DNA from: Pseudomonadota bacterium
GTDB taxonomy: Bacteria > Pseudomonadota > Gammaproteobacteria > Legionellales > Legionellaceae
Direction of reading: 5' to 3'
Length of the DNA: 7,584 bases
NCBI GenBank assembly: GCA_021807845.1
Contig: JAKBCM010000063.1
Coordinates: 1-7,584 of the forward strand
Positions 1 to 6,180 of this stretch are shown here, in pieces (positions within the stretch are counted from its first letter, which is position 1; each line of letters begins with the position of its first letter). The translations under genes and the position numbers were made by a program. Under the pieces are notes generated by a model, which saw nothing but the letters and a program-made list of their open reading frames with translations, was not told the origin of the DNA and searched no databases.

Positions 1-42
1 TTGATTCCTTGCTCTATCAGCTCACTTTAGCTGCTTAGAAAG

Positions 43-84
43 CCCTTCGAGACGCGTGCTACGCACGCTCCTCAGGGCGAACGG
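43..84. repeat. REP-like palindromic intergenic repeat
   Basis: The stretch folds into a long imperfect hairpin. GCGTGC (54-59) pairs with GCACGC (63-68) around a TAC loop, GAG (49-51) pairs with CTC (71-73), and CCCT (43-46) pairs with AGGG (74-77), with small internal bulges. The outer CCCTTCGAG...CTCAGGGCGAACGG frame resembles a widespread class of bacterial intergenic palindromes of the form CCCTTCGA...TCAGGGCGAACGG. Only one copy is present here, so dispersal in the genome is inferred. It lies 12 bases before the first codon of a truncated transporter gene and may mark the breakpoint that removed the gene's 5' part. Confidence 0.7.
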
Positions 85-95
85 ATTAGGGAAAA

Positions 96-344
96 ATGGC
101 TAAACTCGAGTATTCATTGATCGCTATTTTAATGATGGAAATTGGTTCAATCTCAAATAACAATATCTTGCAGGTAGTAGCAATCAGTTTCTCTATTAAA
201 GTACTTTACAGCATTCTGTTAGCTGGCCCTGCGAATCTATTGGTTAACTATATCAAAAGGGTAACAGGGATGGATGTTTATGATTTTCCGAAAAAATTTA
301 CCCCATTCAAGTATGCAAAAGATAAACAGGAGTCTGTTTTATGA
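96..344 (+). pseudogene. C-terminal remnant of a VUT/YhhQ-family transporter
   Basis: Encodes 82 residues that match the C-terminal end of the VUT/YhhQ family (integral membrane proteins linked to uptake of queuosine precursors), which usually has about 200 or more residues. Recognisable parts are a hydrophobic helix near 7-17, a second at about 24-48 ending in PANLLVNYIKR (the family's conserved last membrane helix), and the tail GMDVYDFPKKFTPF (58-71). The N-terminal two thirds are missing: all three upstream frames are closed or unrelated, and a palindromic repeat sits directly upstream. A weak AGGG (88-91) lies 4 bases before the ATG, so the fragment could still be translated, but it is unlikely to transport anything alone. 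Its stop overlaps the next gene's start (ATGA, 341-344), a coupling probably inherited from the intact gene. Family assignment is from remembered motifs. The alternative is an unrelated small membrane protein. Confidence 0.65.
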
Positions 345-838
345 TTGAAAAAATTGTTTCAGGGGGCCAAACTGGTGTTGATCAGGCCGGCCTTTCAATT
401 GGAGACGAGTTAAAGATACCCATTAGTGGTTGGTGCCCGAAAGGTGGATTAGATGAAAATGGGGATTGTGTATTAGACAGATATCCTTCTTTGACAGAGG
501 CAACTACTGCCAATCCAGACGAAAGAACCATGCTAAATATTCGTGATTCGGATGGAACGTTAATTATTGTTCCATGTTTACCACTGCCTGAAAAAATACA
601 AGATGGCACTCGATTAACAATTGCCGATGCAGAGCGGCAAAGAAAACCTCACTTAATTATCAGCTTAACTGAAAAAGATGGCATAGTGGAGAAGATACAT
701 GAATGGATAAGCCGAGAAAATATCCATGTGCTTAATATAGCTGGCCCGAGAGAATCTAATAGCCCTGGGATACACATAGAGGCGCGCACTCTTTTTCGAG
801 AGCTCTTTGTGGAGTTAAAATCCGCTCTTCGTATTTAG
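341..838 (+). CDS. Putative molybdenum carrier (SLOG-fold, cpYpsA/Moco-carrier family)
   Basis: 165 residues, about the full length of the 'putative molybdenum carrier' family, a Rossmann-like SLOG-superfamily fold related to YpsA and to lysine decarboxylase-like (LOG) proteins. Members have been described as binding and protecting molybdenum cofactor, but most are uncharacterised. Visible signatures are SGGQTGVDQAG (7-17, the glycine-rich nucleotide or cofactor loop after the first strand), GWCPKG (30-35), DRYPSLTE (46-53), RTMLNIRDSDGTLI (62-75) and LNIAGPRESNSPGI (131-144). No signal peptide or membrane segment is seen, so it should be cytosolic. AGGAG (328-332) lies 8 bases before the ATG, and the start overlaps the stop of the transporter remnant. 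No molybdenum-enzyme gene is visible nearby, so the ligand is not supported by context. A general nucleotide-binding or nucleotide-processing role is an alternative. Confidence 0.85.
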   Translation: MIEKIVSGGQTGVDQAGLSIGDELKIPISGWCPKGGLDENGDCVLDRYPSLTEATTANPDERTMLNIRDSDGTLIIVPCLPLPEKIQDGTRLTIADAERQRKPHLIISLTEKDGIVEKIHEWISRENIHVLNIAGPRESNSPGIHIEARTLFRELFVELKSALRI

Positions 839-887
839 ATGAGGATGAAAAGAGACTTTTTCTCTGCGGCATTCGCCAGTCTTATCT

Positions 888-1235
888 TCAGCGTACTGCC
901 CGTTCATTGGGATATTTGTTCATCTCATAGAAGTTTTTCAATTCAAAATCGATATAACTTTCGAGTAGATTTTTGATTTCATGTTCCGCACCTAAATGCG
1001 TATGGTTCTCAGTTTGAAACTGTTTGGGTGTAAATGATTTTGGTATGTTCAACAAATAAGTGACTGAGCCATCTGCTTTGTAGGTGTTTTTTTCAGCCTC
1101 AATGGAGGTAATTTTGTATGAAATCTTAAATCCTTTATAAATGTATTCAATCACAATACCGCTCCTTATATGCTTTAAAGAGTTTACTATATGCTCTTCA
1201 AATTGATTACTCAATGATTCCGAATGGATTGCCAT
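888..1235 (-). CDS. Hypothetical protein of about 115 residues, downstream of psd
   Basis: I do not recognise this protein. The first ATG of the frame is at 1235 and gives 115 residues. A TTG at 1295 would add 20 residues but would lie deep inside psd and has no ribosome-binding site. The product is soluble-looking and charged: an N-terminal helix-like stretch, a middle part rich in alternating hydrophobic residues (GIVIEYIYKGFKISYKI, then ADGSVTYLLNIPKSF) suggesting beta strands, and a C-terminal acidic/amphipathic helix (EHEIKNLLESYIDFELKNFYEMNK). No signal peptide or membrane helix is present. The start overlaps the last 29 bases of psd, so it is probably co-transcribed and read by termination-reinitiation, since no clear Shine-Dalgarno precedes it. 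It converges with the molybdenum-carrier gene across a gap of 49 bases. Confidence 0.6.
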   Translation of the reverse strand: MAIHSESLSNQFEEHIVNSLKHIRSGIVIEYIYKGFKISYKITSIEAEKNTYKADGSVTYLLNIPKSFTPKQFQTENHTHLGAEHEIKNLLESYIDFELKNFYEMNKYPNERAVR

Positions 1236-2061
1236 ATTGGATAGGGCTGCCCGCCTGTAGTCCTGGGACCCAATGGACTTGTTTGCTATCTGCAAAAAGT
1301 AAAATGACTGTAGAGCCTAGCTTAAAATAGCCCATTTCTTCGCCTTGCAAAAATGATGTCTTTTCCTCGAGTGTGGTGGGAAAAGTGGTGCGAGTTTGGA
1401 TTTTCGAACGCTTAATGTCACCTTGCCAAGTGGTGCCTATAGCGCCAACAATGGTTGCTCCAACGAGAACCATCGCCATTAATCCAACGCTTGTTTCAAA
1501 AAAAACAATCACCCGTTCGTTACGAGCAAAAAGCTTCGGTATCACACGCGTGGTCATAGGTTGAACGGAGAATAATTGTCCGGGAACATAAATCATTTCT
1601 TTTAAAACCGCATCTATGGGCATGTGCACCCGATGATAGTCCTTAGGAGATAAGTAAAGTGTGGCATAAAGACCATTAGAAAATTGCAATGCACGCTCTT
1701 TATCGCCTGCAAATAACTCTTCTAATCCATAATAACGTCCTTTGGCTTGCAACAAAGAGTGAGACTGAATCAGGCCACTTTCACTCAAGTATCCATCAAC
1801 AGGTGATACAATATCGCATTGGGCGATAGGACGACAGGTAGGCTTCAATTTGCGAATAAAAAAAGCATTAAAGTCCTCATAGTTTTGATAATTTTCTTCT
1901 TCCGCTTCGCTCAAATTCACTTGATATTTGGCAATAAAACAACGGATCATCGCATTCTTAATGAAAGGATTTTTGACATGAGCCAACAACCCTGCTAGAG
2001 TAGTAAGTGTATTTTTAGGTAAAAGGTAATGCAATAATACTTTAAAATAATCAGAAAACAT
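1207..2061 (-). CDS. psd: Phosphatidylserine decarboxylase proenzyme
   Basis: Converts phosphatidylserine to phosphatidylethanolamine at the inner membrane, the last step of the main bacterial PE pathway, using a pyruvoyl group made by self-cleavage. From the ATG at 2061 it has 284 residues. The catalytic triad is visible: Asp89 in SPVDG, His146 (with His143) in DYHRVHMP, and Ser250 in LGST, where cleavage between Gly249 and Ser250 gives the beta chain and the pyruvoyl alpha chain. LFARNERV and LVGATIVGAIGT are further family signatures. The chain is short, lacking the long C-terminal tail of the E. coli enzyme, as in Legionella homologues. An in-frame GTG at 2076 would add five residues but has no Shine-Dalgarno, and homologous N-termini (M-F-x-D...LK) fit the ATG at 2061. 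It is followed by an overlapping small gene and diverges from the cold-shock gene. Confidence 0.96.
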   Translation of the reverse strand: MFSDYFKVLLHYLLPKNTLTTLAGLLAHVKNPFIKNAMIRCFIAKYQVNLSEAEEENYQNYEDFNAFFIRKLKPTCRPIAQCDIVSPVDGYLSESGLIQSHSLLQAKGRYYGLEELFAGDKERALQFSNGLYATLYLSPKDYHRVHMPIDAVLKEMIYVPGQLFSVQPMTTRVIPKLFARNERVIVFFETSVGLMAMVLVGATIVGAIGTTWQGDIKRSKIQTRTTFPTTLEEKTSFLQGEEMGYFKLGSTVILLFADSKQVHWVPGLQAGSPIQYGNPFGIIE

Positions 2062-2125
2062 CTTGAGTATTCCCACCGTTGATATCAGACAGAACTGCCC
2101 TAACCATGCTTAAATTTTAATGGAC

Positions 2126-2152
2126 AATATAGCATCTAGCTGTGTGTTTCAA
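2126..2152 (-). promoter_or_regulatory. Candidate psd promoter
   Basis: Read on the minus strand, TTGAAA (2147-2152, 5/6 to the -35 consensus) and TATATT (2126-2131, 5/6 to the -10 consensus) are separated by 15 bases, shorter than the preferred 16-18. Transcription would start near 2119 and leave a leader of about 58 bases before the psd ATG. The boxes are good and the spacing is poor, so this is only a candidate. Confidence 0.3.
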
Positions 2153-2164
2153 TAAGTGGTGAAT

Positions 2165-2193
2165 GATAACAGATAATGATAATCTCTTTTATC
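2165..2193. promoter_or_regulatory. Fur-box-like operator between psd and the cold-shock gene
   Basis: Contains three GATAAY hexamers, GATAAC (2165-2170), GATAAT (2172-2177) and GATAAT (2178-2183), followed by C. Bases 2172-2190 match the 19-bp Fur consensus GATAATGATAATCATTATC at 15 of 19 positions, with the first 13 perfect. The two tandem hexamers plus the degenerate third fit the '6-6-1-6' description of Fur sites. The site is 40 bases upstream of the cold-shock gene's ATG and upstream of the candidate psd -35 box on the other strand, so either or both genes could be iron-responsive. The GATAAT hexamers could also act as a -10 element for the plus-strand gene. Regulation is inferred; the sequence match is direct. 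Confidence 0.5.
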
Positions 2194-2232
2194 GGTGAAC
2201 ACAGCATATAAAAACCTAACAGGAATCGCTTA

Positions 2233-2490
2233 ATGAGTATAAAAAGTATCATACAGGCCATAACAAGCCTATTTATTAAACAAGAAAAAACAAAAAGATC
2301 AGGCACCATCAAATTTTTTGACAGAAAAAAACGATTTGGTTTTATCATTGCTGGCAATGAAGAGTATTTTTTCCATGCTGCCGCAACCAAACCCAAAGAT
2401 TTTAAAGCTTTACAAGAAGGCGTTTCGGTTAAATTCAATATCATTCAGGGCAAGAAAGGTCCACAGGCAAACGACATTGAGCTTGTATAG
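2233..2490 (+). CDS. Cold-shock-domain (CspA-like) protein with N-terminal extension
   Basis: 85 residues. Residues 23-85 form an OB-fold cold-shock domain that binds single-stranded RNA or DNA. They contain SGTIKFFDRKKRFGFI (the RNP1 core is KRFGFI, 33-38, with Arg in place of the usual Gly), YFFH (45-48, the RNP2 core, usually VFVH), the FKALQEGVSVKF strand, and KKGPQANDIELV, the classic KGPQAxNV end. Ordinary CspA proteins are about 70 residues and begin almost directly at this domain. Here residues 1-16 (MSIKSIIQAITSLFIK) form an extra segment with a hydrophobic face. AGGA (2221-2224) lies 8 bases before the ATG. It is monocistronic and divergent from psd, with a Fur-box-like site upstream. 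A classic cold-shock 5' leader is absent or very short, so cold induction is not shown. Confidence 0.88.
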   Translation: MSIKSIIQAITSLFIKQEKTKRSGTIKFFDRKKRFGFIIAGNEEYFFHAAATKPKDFKALQEGVSVKFNIIQGKKGPQANDIELV

Positions 2491-2652
2491 TCTTCGCTCT
2501 GTCTGAAATCCCATCTTGGCATAGGCGCTATTTCACGCTAGGATATTCTACCATGATGACCCTGGCGCTGCTGATGCGGTTCTATATGGGTTTAAGTGTT
2601 TTTCAATACATAGGTTCAATATTCGCAAGACTAATTTCTTTAGTGGGTGATA
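2491..2652. other. Intergenic leader before the Bat operon
   Basis: About 160 bases separate the cold-shock gene from moxR. No hairpin followed by a T-run was seen, so the cold-shock gene has no obvious intrinsic terminator. The region holds a candidate sigma70 promoter (2516-2544) and a small hydrophobic ORF that overlaps the moxR start; both are listed separately. Confidence 0.6.
2516..2544 (+). promoter_or_regulatory. Candidate Bat operon promoter
   Basis: TTGGCA (2516-2521, 5/6 to TTGACA) and TAGGAT (2539-2544, 4/6 to TATAAT) are separated by exactly 17 bases. Transcription would begin near 2551 and give moxR a leader of about 100 bases. It conflicts with using AGGA (2540-2543) as the ribosome-binding site of the small ORF that begins at 2553, so only one reading can hold unless another promoter lies upstream. 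Confidence 0.35.
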
Positions 2653-2666
2653 AATGGAGCAAATAG
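2553..2666 (+). CDS. Possible 37-residue hydrophobic leader/small membrane peptide
   Basis: An open frame of 37 codons with ATG at 2553 and TAG at 2664-2666. The predicted peptide has a long non-polar stretch (about residues 2-31, only two Arg) and the charged tail GDKWSK, which would suit a single membrane helix with a short polar tail. AGGA (2540-2543) lies 9 bases upstream, a reasonable Shine-Dalgarno. The frame runs past the moxR ATG and overlaps it by 13 bases, an arrangement typical of translational coupling and repeated across the rest of this operon. I know of no family for it. A chance ORF is a real possibility, especially if transcription begins near 2551. Confidence 0.3.
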   Translation: MMTLALLMRFYMGLSVFQYIGSIFARLISLVGDKWSK

Positions 2667-3670
2667 TTGATGTTTCTGCCACGCAGTTGGCTCAGCAACA
2701 AGTGTTACAGTTAAGTACTTTTCTAAATTCGCGTATTCTTGGCCAAAAAAACCTAGTCTCTCGTTTGTTAATTGCACTCCTTGCCGATGGTCATTTGTTG
2801 GTTGAGGGGGCTCCTGGATTAGCCAAGACGCGGGCAGTTAAAGAATTGGCCGTAGGTGTTGAAGGACATTTTCACCGCATTCAATTCACTCCAGATTTAT
2901 TGCCTGGTGATTTAACAGGTACGGATGTTTACCATCCTGAAGATGGTTCATTTGTGTTTCAACCTGGTCCCATTTTTCATAATATGATTTTGGCTGATGA
3001 AATTAACCGGGCTCCTGCCAAAGTTCAATCAGCATTACTGGAAGCCATGGCGGAGCGACAAGTGACGATTGGTGGAAAAACCTATCCCTTGCCTGAGTTA
3101 TTTTTGGTGATGGCCACACAAAATCCCATTGAGCAAGAGGGGACATACCCCTTGCCCGAAGCGCAATTAGATCGTTTCTTAATGTATGTCAAAATTGGCT
3201 ACCCTGATGCTCAAGTTGAGCACGATATATTGCAATTGGCTCGGCAAGAAGCGCTGGCTATGACCGTTACAGAGGCATCTAATGCGCCCATTAAAGACAC
3301 AATGAAACCTTTAACCCAGCGCCACTTATTTGAAGCCAGGAAAGAGGTTTTGAATGTTCATACCAGTGAAGCGTTGGAGCATTATTTGGTGCAGCTGGTA
3401 GTCGCTACCCGTAACCCCGGTGTTTATAGTCATGAATTGGGTCGACAAGTCCGTTATGGGGCCAGTCCTCGAGCCACAATTGCTTTAGATAGATGTGCAA
3501 AAGCGCATGCATGGCTTTCAGGGCGAAATTATGTCACCCCTGAGGATATTCATGTGATTGCTCATGATGTGTTGAGACATCGCATTTTGTTAACCTTTGA
3601 AGCAGAAGCGGAAGGGGTGAGTAGCGATGATTTCATTGATGAACTTTTGCATTTGGTTGCCCTCCCTTAG
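2654..3670 (+). CDS. moxR: MoxR-family AAA+ ATPase
   Basis: 338 residues, the usual length of MoxR ATPases (AAA_3 family), which act as chaperone-like motors assembling or activating partner proteins with vWA domains. Walker A is GAPGLAKT (52-59), Walker B is MILADEIN (111-118, Asp115 and Glu116), sensor 1 is ATQNP (Asn157), the arginine-finger region is QLDRF (Arg174), and sensor 2 is GASPRA (Arg273) in the C-terminal lid. All catalytic features are intact. No signal peptide is present, so it acts in the cytosol on the membrane-bound vWA partners encoded downstream. The ATG has only a close GGTGA (2646-2650), so coupling to the small upstream ORF is possible. It is the first recognised gene of the Bat operon, with a gap of 17 bases to DUF58. 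Confidence 0.95.
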   Translation: MEQIVDVSATQLAQQQVLQLSTFLNSRILGQKNLVSRLLIALLADGHLLVEGAPGLAKTRAVKELAVGVEGHFHRIQFTPDLLPGDLTGTDVYHPEDGSFVFQPGPIFHNMILADEINRAPAKVQSALLEAMAERQVTIGGKTYPLPELFLVMATQNPIEQEGTYPLPEAQLDRFLMYVKIGYPDAQVEHDILQLARQEALAMTVTEASNAPIKDTMKPLTQRHLFEARKEVLNVHTSEALEHYLVQLVVATRNPGVYSHELGRQVRYGASPRATIALDRCAKAHAWLSGRNYVTPEDIHVIAHDVLRHRILLTFEAEAEGVSSDDFIDELLHLVALP

Positions 3671-3674
3671 TAGT

Positions 3675-3678
3675 GAGG
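3675..3678 (+). promoter_or_regulatory. Shine-Dalgarno deciding the DUF58 start
   Basis: GAGG lies 9 bases before the ATG at 3688. The in-frame GTG at 3673 would start before this motif and has no ribosome-binding site of its own, so 3688 is the preferred start. Confidence 0.6.
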
Positions 3679-3687
3679 TTGTTTGCC

Positions 3688-4614
3688 ATGACAGATGGGG
3701 TCACAACAGAACTGACTGAACTGATTTCTCTAAGACGGTATGCAGAACGAGGATCGTATCGTTCCCAAGGCCGCTCTTCTTCTTATGGTCTTCGTTTGTC
3801 TAAATTGCGAGGTCGTGGCATGGATTTTGCCGAGGTTCGCAATTACCAAGCGGGTGATGAAATTAGGCATATGGAATGGCGAGTGACCGCCCGGACTGGC
3901 AAACCACACATCAAAATATATGAAGAAGAACGTGAACGGCCAGTGATCATCCTGGCAGACTTTAACCCCTCTGTGTATTTTGGAACAAGGATCGCATTTA
4001 AGTCGGTTGTATTGGCGCGTCTCGCTGCTATCTTGGCTTGGTCTGTGGTGGTGGAAGGAGACAGAGTGGGTGGATTATTGTTTTCTAGAGCGACCCATCA
4101 TGAATTTCTTCCCCGCAGTAGAGAGTTTGGGGTCTTGCCTTTTCTGGCGGCGCTTAGCCAATATACTCAGGAATTACCTCCCTCTTCTGCTCAAGGCTCG
4201 AATGAAAAAAGTTCATTAAGCTACGCCCTACAACGTCTCCGTAGAGTAGTTAAGCCAGGAAGTATGATTGTTTTGATCAGTGACTTTTATAGTATGGACA
4301 AAGAAAGTGAACCACTTTTGAGTCGGCTCTGTAGTCATAATGATATCATGGCATATCAGTTGTGTGATCCTTTAGAAATAGCGCCGCCAGAACCTGCGCA
4401 ATATGCGATCACAGATGGTCAACAAGAGCTGCTACTAGACACCACGGCTAAGAGTATTACGGATGCTTATAGCTACTACTGTGAACAGCGTCAGCAAAAT
4501 CTACAACGAATCTTTCATCGGTTACAAATTCCCTATATCCAAGTGACTGCCGAGACTAACTTAGCATTGTTGGTGAGGCAAACATTTTTACGGAGGTATC
4601 ATGGGAAGAAATAA
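3688..4614 (+). CDS. DUF58 (vWA-like) protein of the Bat operon
   Basis: 308 residues from the preferred ATG. DUF58 proteins nearly always sit next to moxR and are thought to be clients or cofactors of the ATPase; their biochemical role is unknown. The family hallmark is clear: RGRGMDFAEVRNYQAGDEIR (41-60) followed by HMEWRVTARTGKPHIKIYEE (61-80) and ERERPVIILADFN (81-93). The vWA-like part follows, with DFNPS (91-95) at the first MIDAS position (the second Ser replaced by Pro in the motif D-x-S-x-S) and ISDFYS where a second acidic residue falls. No transmembrane helix was seen, so it is probably cytosolic, unlike BatA and BatB. It ends 14 bases inside the next gene, whose Shine-Dalgarno lies within this coding region. 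Confidence 0.9.
   Translation: MTDGVTTELTELISLRRYAERGSYRSQGRSSSYGLRLSKLRGRGMDFAEVRNYQAGDEIRHMEWRVTARTGKPHIKIYEEERERPVIILADFNPSVYFGTRIAFKSVVLARLAAILAWSVVVEGDRVGGLLFSRATHHEFLPRSREFGVLPFLAALSQYTQELPPSSAQGSNEKSSLSYALQRLRRVVKPGSMIVLISDFYSMDKESEPLLSRLCSHNDIMAYQLCDPLEIAPPEPAQYAITDGQQELLLDTTAKSITDAYSYYCEQRQQNLQRIFHRLQIPYIQVTAETNLALLVRQTFLRRYHGKK
4592..4596 (+). promoter_or_regulatory. Shine-Dalgarno of the DUF4381 gene inside DUF58
   Basis: GGAGG, the best ribosome-binding match in the operon, sits inside the last codons of the DUF58 gene, 4 bases before the ATG at 4601. It supports the overlapping start and tight translational coupling. Confidence 0.6.
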
Positions 4615-5170
4615 ACTCCTTCATCTTAGGCTATCTGTTCTTTTGTTTGGACTCGTTCTTTTTTCTTCTCAAACGAGTTTCAGTGCAAAAGGTCAGGATG
4701 AGTTAGCCCAATTACGAGACATTCATCTTCCTGCACCGATTGGCTGGTGGCCTTTAGCACCTGGTTGGTATTTATTGCTTATTTTAGTGTTGTTGCTCGG
4801 GGGCTTTGCTGCTATTTTTCTGGGGCGTTGGTATTTAAATGGGCGTGCCCGTCGCCAGGCATTGGCATTGTTATCTGTGTTTCAACAGCAATATCAAAAA
4901 GAATCTAATCGAGAAATCAGTGCTGCCCGCATTTCGGAGCTATTAAAACGAGTGGCTTTGACTTACTTTCCTCGTGAGAAGGTGGCCAGTTTACAAGGAG
5001 AAGATTGGATTGTCTTTTTAAATGAAACCAGTAAAAATCTCAATTTCAACGAAGTGTATAAAGAGTTACTAGAGCTACCCTATCAAGCCCAAGCAGAAGG
5101 CGATTTAGACAAATTATTTCATTTTGCAAGGATTTGGATTAGTCAACGGAGAGGGCCATGTTTGAATTAG
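4601..5170 (+). CDS. DUF4381 membrane protein of the Bat operon
   Basis: 189 residues. A hydrophobic N-terminal stretch (about 8-29, ending SFSAKG) looks like a signal peptide or signal anchor. The DUF4381 hallmark follows: LRDIHLP (38-44) and WWPLAPGW (49-56), leading straight into a transmembrane helix (about 56-75). The rest, roughly 80-189, is a predicted helical cytoplasmic domain with the family stretch LLKRVALTYFPR (114-125) and GEDWIVFL (133-140). DUF4381 genes are a regular part of gammaproteobacterial moxR-bat clusters between DUF58 and batA; the molecular role is unknown, and an adaptor linking MoxR/DUF58 to the membrane vWA proteins is a guess from position. It overlaps DUF58 by 14 bases and batA by 13. 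Confidence 0.88.
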   Translation: MGRNKLLHLRLSVLLFGLVLFSSQTSFSAKGQDELAQLRDIHLPAPIGWWPLAPGWYLLLILVLLLGGFAAIFLGRWYLNGRARRQALALLSVFQQQYQKESNREISAARISELLKRVALTYFPREKVASLQGEDWIVFLNETSKNLNFNEVYKELLELPYQAQAEGDLDKLFHFARIWISQRRGPCLN

Positions 5171-6180
5171 CCATGCCTTGGACGCTTCTTTTTTTTCCGC
5201 TGCCTTGGTTGATTTGGTTTTTGGTGCCCAAAATATCACTCAAATTACCAACTGCACTACGCGTTCCTTTTTATCAGGCTTTATCAAACATTGTTGAAAG
5301 CGGTAAGCATCATGGCGTGATGCAGGGTAAAATATCGCTCTTATTTTTGATTTGGTTTTTATTGTTATTTGCCTTGGCAGGTCCTCGATGGGTCGGTGAG
5401 CCTGAACCTTTGACTCGGGAAGGTTATGATATCATTCTTGCTCTGGATATTTCAGGAAGTATGGAACTCAGTGACATGATGATGCATGGCCGCCCAGCAA
5501 CAAGACTTTCTGTGGTGAAACGGGCCGCTGAACAATTTGTGAAACAACGCAATGGGGATAAAATCGGATTGATTTTGTTTGGCAGTCAAGCCTATTTACA
5601 AACGCCATTAACCTATGATCGTCATAGCGTACTGATGCGTATAGAAGATGCCACAGTCGGACTTGCTGGGAAGACCACGTCAATTGGAGATGCAATAGGA
5701 CTTGCGGTGAAGCGACTAGAAAATGTTCCAGCCAAAGGTCGAGTGATTATTTTATTAACAGATGGGGTGAATAACTCAGGGGTATTGGCACCATTGAAAG
5801 CAGCTGAGTTGGCAGCATTAGATCACATCAAAGTTTATACCATTGGCTTAGGTTCAGACGGTAATCAAAATATGGGAAATGGCTTATTCTTTAATATGAA
5901 TATGATGGCTGATTTGGATGAGGATACCCTAAAAGAAGTCGCCAAAATAACGGGCGGACGTTATTTTCGAGCAACGGATAGCCAATCGTTGCAGAGCATT
6001 TATACGCTGATTAACCAGATGGAAACCAATAAAGATGAAGATGCGCTCTTCTTTCGTCCACAACAAGAATACTATTTTTGGTTTGTTGCCGTTGCGATTT
6101 TGTTGTTTTTTTATTGGCTCTCAGATAGGGGAGGTCTTCTGTCACTGAAGGTTGTCAAGAGAAGCGAGGTTTCAAGATGA
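5158..6180 (+). CDS. batA: BatA: membrane-anchored vWA-domain protein
   Basis: 340 residues. Two N-terminal hydrophobic segments (about 7-23 and 58-75) precede a vWA domain (about 89-285), and a C-terminal helix (about 304-321) closes the protein. This is the standard BatA layout, with the vWA domain expected on the periplasmic side. The metal-ion-dependent adhesion site is intact: DISGS (97-101), Thr174 in KTTSIGDA, and Asp202 in LLTDG. GLGSDGNQNMGNG (230-242) is a glycine/asparagine-rich loop. The ATG overlaps DUF4381 by 13 bases and has a GGAG (5148-5151) 6 bases upstream. In the Bacteroides aerotolerance operon BatA works with BatB and others in oxidative-stress tolerance; the same role here is inferred from homology and gene order. 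Confidence 0.94.
   Translation: MFELAMPWTLLFFPLPWLIWFLVPKISLKLPTALRVPFYQALSNIVESGKHHGVMQGKISLLFLIWFLLLFALAGPRWVGEPEPLTREGYDIILALDISGSMELSDMMMHGRPATRLSVVKRAAEQFVKQRNGDKIGLILFGSQAYLQTPLTYDRHSVLMRIEDATVGLAGKTTSIGDAIGLAVKRLENVPAKGRVIILLTDGVNNSGVLAPLKAAELAALDHIKVYTIGLGSDGNQNMGNGLFFNMNMMADLDEDTLKEVAKITGGRYFRATDSQSLQSIYTLINQMETNKDEDALFFRPQQEYYFWFVAVAILLFFYWLSDRGGLLSLKVVKRSEVSR

Noticed and set aside
848..861. AAAAG-AGA-CTTTT hairpin after the molybdenum-carrier gene
   Set aside because: The stem is only five pairs, almost all A-T, with no G+C-rich base and no clean T-run, so it is too weak to call a terminator.
1236..1295. Twenty-residue N-terminal extension of the 115-residue protein from a TTG at 1295
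   Set aside because: It lies wholly inside psd, has no Shine-Dalgarno, and its residues are explained as a shadow of the psd reading frame.
2062..2076. GTG start for psd, five codons upstream
   Set aside because: No ribosome-binding site precedes it, and the N-terminus from the ATG at 2061 matches homologues better.
2136..2444. 102-codon minus-strand ORF over the cold-shock gene
   Set aside because: It is antisense to a clear cold-shock domain and its product resembles no family; it is a shadow frame.
3980..4219. 79-codon plus-strand ORF inside DUF58
   Set aside because: It is out of frame within a well-supported DUF58 gene, with no family features.
5468..5695. 75-codon minus-strand ORF inside batA
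   Set aside because: It is antisense to the conserved vWA domain and is a product of codon bias in the true gene.
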